Shown here: one piece after another, positions 60,735 to 64,000 of the stretch
How the letters are laid out: each line of letters starts with the position of its first letter
Numbering within the stretch: position 1 is the first letter of the stretch
Program-made: the position numbers and the translations under genes
Assembly (NCBI GenBank): GCA_031580995.1
Contig: JAVLCC010000003.1
Location: forward strand, 1-64,000
Length of the DNA stretch: 64,000 nucleotides
Reading direction: 5' to 3'
Origin: CAJXVY01 sp031580995
Lineage (GTDB): Bacteria > Actinomycetota > Actinomycetes > Actinomycetales > Microbacteriaceae
Notes under the pieces: generated by a model
Told to the model about the DNA's origin: nothing
Seen by the model: only the letters and a program-made list of their open reading frames with translations
The model's database searches: none

Positions 60735-61677
60735 GGCCCTAGCGATTATTGCAGCACCAGCGTTTGTTCTGGCTGGATGTGCAGCTGCAGAAACGCAGAC
60801 TGAGGCAGGTTCGACCACTCTCTGTGACCCGGCAGTGAGCGGCGAGGCAAGCGAAGTGGTAAGCGTTAGCGGTGAAAAAGATGGGGAAATCGAACTTAGC
60901 TTTCCAACCCCTCTGAATACCGAAAACAGCCAAACAACAATTATTCAGGAAGGTGAGGGGAGAGATTTCACAGGTGAGGCACTGAGCCGATTCCAGTATT
61001 CGATTTATAACGGAGCGAGTGGTGAACTAATTGGTTCCACTGGTTTCGAAGGCGATCAGCTGGCAAAGGTGTTCGCAACTACAGAGTCTGTTCCTAATTT
61101 TTGCAATGTTTTTGCAGGGATCCCCTCGGGAAGTAGCTTCGTAACCGTTTTTGCCCCAGGCGATTTCCATGACGGATTAGGAAACCCTGACTTTGGCATC
61201 TCTGCCGAGGATTCGGTTGTGATGTATGTAGAGCTAGAAGAAATTGCCTACCCAAGGGCAACTGGTGAGCAGCAGGCCCAAGCGGCAGGCTTTCCAACAG
61301 TTGTTTTGACACCCGAGGGACAACCCGGCATTCAGCCCCTGGAAGGAAGCGCGCCAGAGGAATTTTCCAGCAATGTGCTAATCGAGGGAGATGGTGAGGA
61401 GATTGCAACTGGAGATGTTGTAAATGTTCACTACTCGGGTTGGACATGGGATGGGGCTCAATTTGATTCCAGCTGGGAAAGAGGTACACCAGCAGAGTTC
61501 ACAGTCAGTCAACAAGCACTGATTGAAGGATTCGTTATGGCGTTAGAGGGAGTGAAAGTTGGCTCACAGGTGATTGCAATAATTCCACCTGAGCTTGGCT
61601 ATGGAGATGCCGGAAATGCAAGCATCCCAGGCGGAGCGACTTTGGTATTCGTGGTTGACGTTTTGTCTATCGACTAA
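60721..61677 (+). CDS. FKBP-type peptidyl-prolyl isomerase lipoprotein
   Basis: A 318-aa secreted lipoprotein. After a short basic start and a hydrophobic stretch comes the lipobox LAGC (Cys20), which Lgt would modify. The C-terminal 87 residues are an FKBP domain (VNVHYSGWTWDGAQFDSSW, PELGYGDAGNASIPGGATLVF). The region between resembles a degenerate second FKBP unit. TTG at 60721 is preferred to GTG 60709, because GAGGTG at 60706-60711 overlaps that GTG and stands nine bases before the TTG. It overlaps trmI by 14 bases. Confidence 0.88.
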   Translation: MRTIKALAIIAAPAFVLAGCAAAETQTEAGSTTLCDPAVSGEASEVVSVSGEKDGEIELSFPTPLNTENSQTTIIQEGEGRDFTGEALSRFQYSIYNGASGELIGSTGFEGDQLAKVFATTESVPNFCNVFAGIPSGSSFVTVFAPGDFHDGLGNPDFGISAEDSVVMYVELEEIAYPRATGEQQAQAAGFPTVVLTPEGQPGIQPLEGSAPEEFSSNVLIEGDGEEIATGDVVNVHYSGWTWDGAQFDSSWERGTPAEFTVSQQALIEGFVMALEGVKVGSQVIAIIPPELGYGDAGNASIPGGATLVFVVDVLSID

Positions 61678-62609
61678 TGGAAAAGGCGTCGCAGACTGAG
61701 AGACTATTGAACCTTGTCTGCGTTTTGCTGACCAGCGAAATTGGAATGACCAAAGCTGAATTGTTTCAAGCCGTGCGCGGTTATCAACAAAAGGCTGAGG
61801 GGAATTTGGAAGCTCTAGACAAGTTATTTGATAGAGACAAAGACCTCATTCGCGAGTATGGGGTTCAACTGGTCAGTAATGGCAATGAGAAAAAACACAA
61901 CGTTCGATATCGCATAGCGGATGGTGAATTTAGTTGGCCCAAGGATCTGGAACTCACGGGCAGACAGCTGGAGCTATTGGAATTGGCCGCAATGGCTTGG
62001 TCGAAAACATCAATTAAGAACTTTGCAGATTTTGGTCTCATCAAACTTCGTGCACTCGGTCACAACATTGATAATTCGATAATTGGTCTAGCGCCAAGAA
62101 TCACAATCTCAGACCAAAATTTTGAGATCTTATCAAGTGCAATTGTTGAAAAAACAGCCGTCATATTTGAGTATTTGAAACTAGACGCCATCAACCCTGA
62201 GCAAAAAACTGTCCTTCCCCTAAAGATTCGAAACATCGAGGGGGAGTGGGTGCTTTTGGCAAAGGATGCAAAAAATTCAAAGGTGAAAAACTATTTACTC
62301 CGAAGGATTAGCTCTACGGTTTATAGCTCCAATGAAGAGATTCAAATTAGCAATGCAGAGATTGAACAAGCAGAGACTGACTTGGAGCAATATATTCAGC
62401 AAAATGTGGCTGAATTATGGGTCAGGGAAGACTCCGAAGCAGAATTCAAATATGGAAAAAGTGGCGAAATAACTATCAACTACATGGATGAGGAACTACT
62501 TAGCGAGGATATTTTGGATCTTGCGTCCGATGTTCAAGTAATTTCGCCTGAATCTTTGGCGAAAAGAGTAAATGATGCGATTCAGAGAGTGGTGAGTGAG
62601 CATGCCTAG
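61677..62609 (+). CDS. pafB: WYL-domain regulator PafB
   Basis: PafB forms with PafC an activator of DNA damage genes in mycobacteria. The 310-aa protein has an N-terminal winged helix (TERLLNLVCVLLTSEIGMTKAELFQAV) read in two parts and a WYL-type domain in the middle and C-terminal portion. Position before pafC and tatA confirms the assignment. The TAATG overlap with the FKBP gene and the overlap with pafC show coupling. The pupylation genes for which paf genes were named are not beside it. Confidence 0.9.
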   Translation: MEKASQTERLLNLVCVLLTSEIGMTKAELFQAVRGYQQKAEGNLEALDKLFDRDKDLIREYGVQLVSNGNEKKHNVRYRIADGEFSWPKDLELTGRQLELLELAAMAWSKTSIKNFADFGLIKLRALGHNIDNSIIGLAPRITISDQNFEILSSAIVEKTAVIFEYLKLDAINPEQKTVLPLKIRNIEGEWVLLAKDAKNSKVKNYLLRRISSTVYSSNEEIQISNAEIEQAETDLEQYIQQNVAELWVREDSEAEFKYGKSGEITINYMDEELLSEDILDLASDVQVISPESLAKRVNDAIQRVVSEHA

Positions 62610-63552
62610 TGTGAAGCTAACCAACCAAGATCTCTTTGGTATCGCACTTTCAATCACGGGCTATCTTCAGCACAACAATAATGAAGTGACAATAGAACAG
62701 GCTTGCGAACATTTTGACATCAGCAAAAATCAGCTCAGGAAACTAATAAGCACCCTTTTCACATTAGAAAACTTGAAGACGACTGATTTTTTCTTCGATT
62801 TCGATCTGCACTCCTTTGACAATTCAGGGGTGCTTAGATTGAACCGAAAAGCAATAATTACCGATCCGCCGAAGCTTTCAAACCAGCAGGTTTCAGCGCT
62901 GGCGATGGGTCTCGAGTATCTAGCAAGCTTTGAAGGTCTTTCAGAGGATGCGGATCTAAATAAACTGATGGAAATCTTTGGAGCGAGCAAGAAAAGGGTT
63001 CGAAAAGACTCGCCAAAGAGTGAGAAATTACCAATTCTTCGTGAAGCGGTGGCGAGGCAGAAACAGATTGATTGTGATTACATAAACACCAAGGGGGAGA
63101 GGGCCAGACGAACCTTAGAGCCCCTTCGAATCGATCTGGTAAATGGTGTTTATTACTTAAGGGCATATTGTCCAAAAAATGAAAATGTTCGCAGCTTTCG
63201 ACTGGACAGAATGAATAATCCCGCTTTGCTACATGAAAATGTCTCTGCCACGGCAAAGAAATCACTACTGAGCGATGAAATCAACCTGCCTACCGAATCT
63301 GAGAAATTGGTGGAGGTTGTAGTAGATCTTCAAGCGAAGGATTTCTTTCGAAGCTTCTCATCAAAGCAGACCCCGAAACTTGATGGTGCAAAACTTACCG
63401 GGACGGTGTTTACAGGAGATTACTCCGCCCTTGCAAGGCACGTTATAGCTAGAGCCGGGAAGGTAAAAGTAGTTGCACCGCCAGAAGCGGTAAGCGCAGT
63501 AGCTGAGATGGCCAGAATGCTAACGCTTTCCTCTCCGGCGGACGAGGATTAG
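62596..63552 (+). CDS. pafC: WYL-domain regulator PafC
   Basis: PafC is the partner of PafB. The 318-aa protein has a winged helix (about 5-60) and a WYL domain with LRIDLVNGVYYLRAYC near 178 and NVRSFRLDRMNN near 197, the ligand-sensing part. The start may be GTG 62596 or the in-frame ATG 62602; both lie within the pafB 3' end. The WYL domain senses single-stranded DNA in mycobacteria as I recall it. Targets here are unknown, but uvr genes and polA are in the window. Confidence 0.9.
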   Translation: MSMPSVKLTNQDLFGIALSITGYLQHNNNEVTIEQACEHFDISKNQLRKLISTLFTLENLKTTDFFFDFDLHSFDNSGVLRLNRKAIITDPPKLSNQQVSALAMGLEYLASFEGLSEDADLNKLMEIFGASKKRVRKDSPKSEKLPILREAVARQKQIDCDYINTKGERARRTLEPLRIDLVNGVYYLRAYCPKNENVRSFRLDRMNNPALLHENVSATAKKSLLSDEINLPTESEKLVEVVVDLQAKDFFRSFSSKQTPKLDGAKLTGTVFTGDYSALARHVIARAGKVKVVAPPEAVSAVAEMARMLTLSSPADED

Positions 63553-63561
63553 GCTGGAAGT

Positions 63562-63891
63562 ATGGAGGCAACCTGGTTGGTGATTTGGGCTGTTGCGGGC
63601 CTGTTTGCAATTGGCTACATAGGTTATTTGCTCTATCAACTTTTTTATCGATTAAAAAACTTGGCGGAGGAGTCATTAACCTTGCAAAAAATGGCAGCTG
63701 AGACCAGAGAAAAAGCAGATGCCAAGGCCTCGAGTTTTGAAAAGGCCGAGCGGACCAGCCCCGAGAGTTTATTCACACTGCTGGGTCAGAGACGTAAGCG
63801 TAAAAGGAAAATTGAACGGAAAAAACGCGATAGACGGCGTAGGCTGATAGACAGGATTTCTAAAATTGAAGTCGACGGAAGGTTCAGGTAG
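63562..63891 (+). CDS. small membrane protein with basic C-terminus (function unknown)
   Basis: A 109-aa protein with one N-terminal membrane segment (about 5-28), a helical region likely to form a coiled coil (about 29-60), and a strongly basic C-terminus (RRKRKRKIERKKRDRRRR). It sits between pafC and tatA, nine bases after pafC and abutting tatA. A basic tail facing the cytoplasm could bind nucleic acid or membrane lipids. No family is recognised. Confidence 0.7.
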   Translation: MEATWLVIWAVAGLFAIGYIGYLLYQLFYRLKNLAEESLTLQKMAAETREKADAKASSFEKAERTSPESLFTLLGQRRKRKRKIERKKRDRRRRLIDRISKIEVDGRFR

Positions 63892-64000
63892 ATGAGATTA
63901 AACGGCTGGGAATGGGTAATCATTCTGGTCATTGTGCTTTTGTTGTGGGGCGCTCCGAAACTGCCTGCGCTGGCAAAGAGCCTTGGGCAATCGATGAAGA
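63892..64000 (+). CDS. tatA: Sec-independent translocase protein TatA (partial)
   Basis: The first 36 codons read MRLNGWEWVIILVIVLLLW, then GAPKLPALAKSLGQSMK, the TatA/TatB pattern of a membrane helix, a Gly-Pro-type hinge and an amphipathic helix. TatA forms the protein-conducting pore for folded proteins. The gene continues beyond the window. The pafB-pafC-tatA order is that of other actinobacteria, where tatC follows. Confidence 0.9.
   Translation, partial: MRLNGWEWVIILVIVLLLWGAPKLPALAKSLGQSMK

Noticed and set aside
1..64000. Mobile elements, CRISPR arrays, prophage or recent foreign islands
   Set aside because: No transposase, integrase, terminal repeats, spaced direct repeats or abrupt change in gene style was seen. 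The order follows the conserved actinobacterial backbone.

Overview
The window is a gene-dense stretch of an actinobacterial chromosome, most likely from a small-genome member of the Microbacteriaceae (freshwater or marine Luna-type relatives such as Rhodoluna or Aquiluna). The evidence is gene order and marker genes: RbpA, WhiA, OpcA, PafB/PafC, an ANTAR response regulator, the actinobacterial trp, pentose-phosphate and suf clusters, and L31 type B. Base composition is clearly lower in GC than in typical high-GC actinobacteria (judged by eye, not computed). Genes overlap or abut almost everywhere, and no stretch longer than about 140 bases lacks a gene. No insertion sequence, prophage, CRISPR array or rRNA was seen.

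Layout. 1-5.9 kb: end of hisI, then trpE, a trp-operon membrane protein, a HGxxPAAW-type small protein, trpC, trpB, trpA and lgt. 5.9-13.4 kb: glutamate synthase gltB/gltD and pyruvate kinase. 13.4-14.5 kb: tRNA-Leu(CAA), a PdtaR-like ANTAR regulator and a hotdog thioesterase. 14.5-28.3 kb: polA, an HPr-like protein, rpsA, coaE, uvrB, uvrA, uvrC, rapZ and whiA. 28.3-32.6 kb: sodA, gap, pgk, tpiA, secG, rbpA. 32.6-40.3 kb (minus strand): tkt, tal, pgi, zwf, opcA, pgl. 40.4-43.5 kb: ctaB, photolyase and ctaA. 43.7-47.7 kb: the suf Fe-S cluster operon. 47.7-49.5 kb (minus strand): bioY, SURF1, a small Cys protein and a DUF3099 protein. 49.6-57 kb: fabG, fabI, serB, a soluble ABC ATPase, rpmE2, a DEDD exonuclease, an alpha/beta hydrolase with a glycosyltransferase, a histidine phosphatase, a sirtuin and tRNA-Leu(GAG). 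57.1-64 kb: a small acidic protein, uppP, PAC2, a HAD phosphatase, trmI, an FKBP lipoprotein, pafB, pafC, a small membrane protein and the start of tatA.

Together the genes cover tryptophan and glutamate synthesis, central carbon metabolism (lower glycolysis plus the pentose-phosphate pathway), heme A and cytochrome oxidase assembly, Fe-S cluster assembly, fatty acid synthesis and nucleotide excision repair. I found no clearly new multi-gene system. The most interesting signals concern genome compaction. Several genes have a TANNNT hexamer 6-10 bases before the start codon and no Shine-Dalgarno (probable leaderless mRNAs). Convergent genes end in four-base interlocked stop codons. TTG starts sit at translational-coupling junctions. 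Conserved gene blocks have parts missing: the pupylation genes between trmI and pafB, sufS/sufU in the suf operon, and yvcK between rapZ and whiA.
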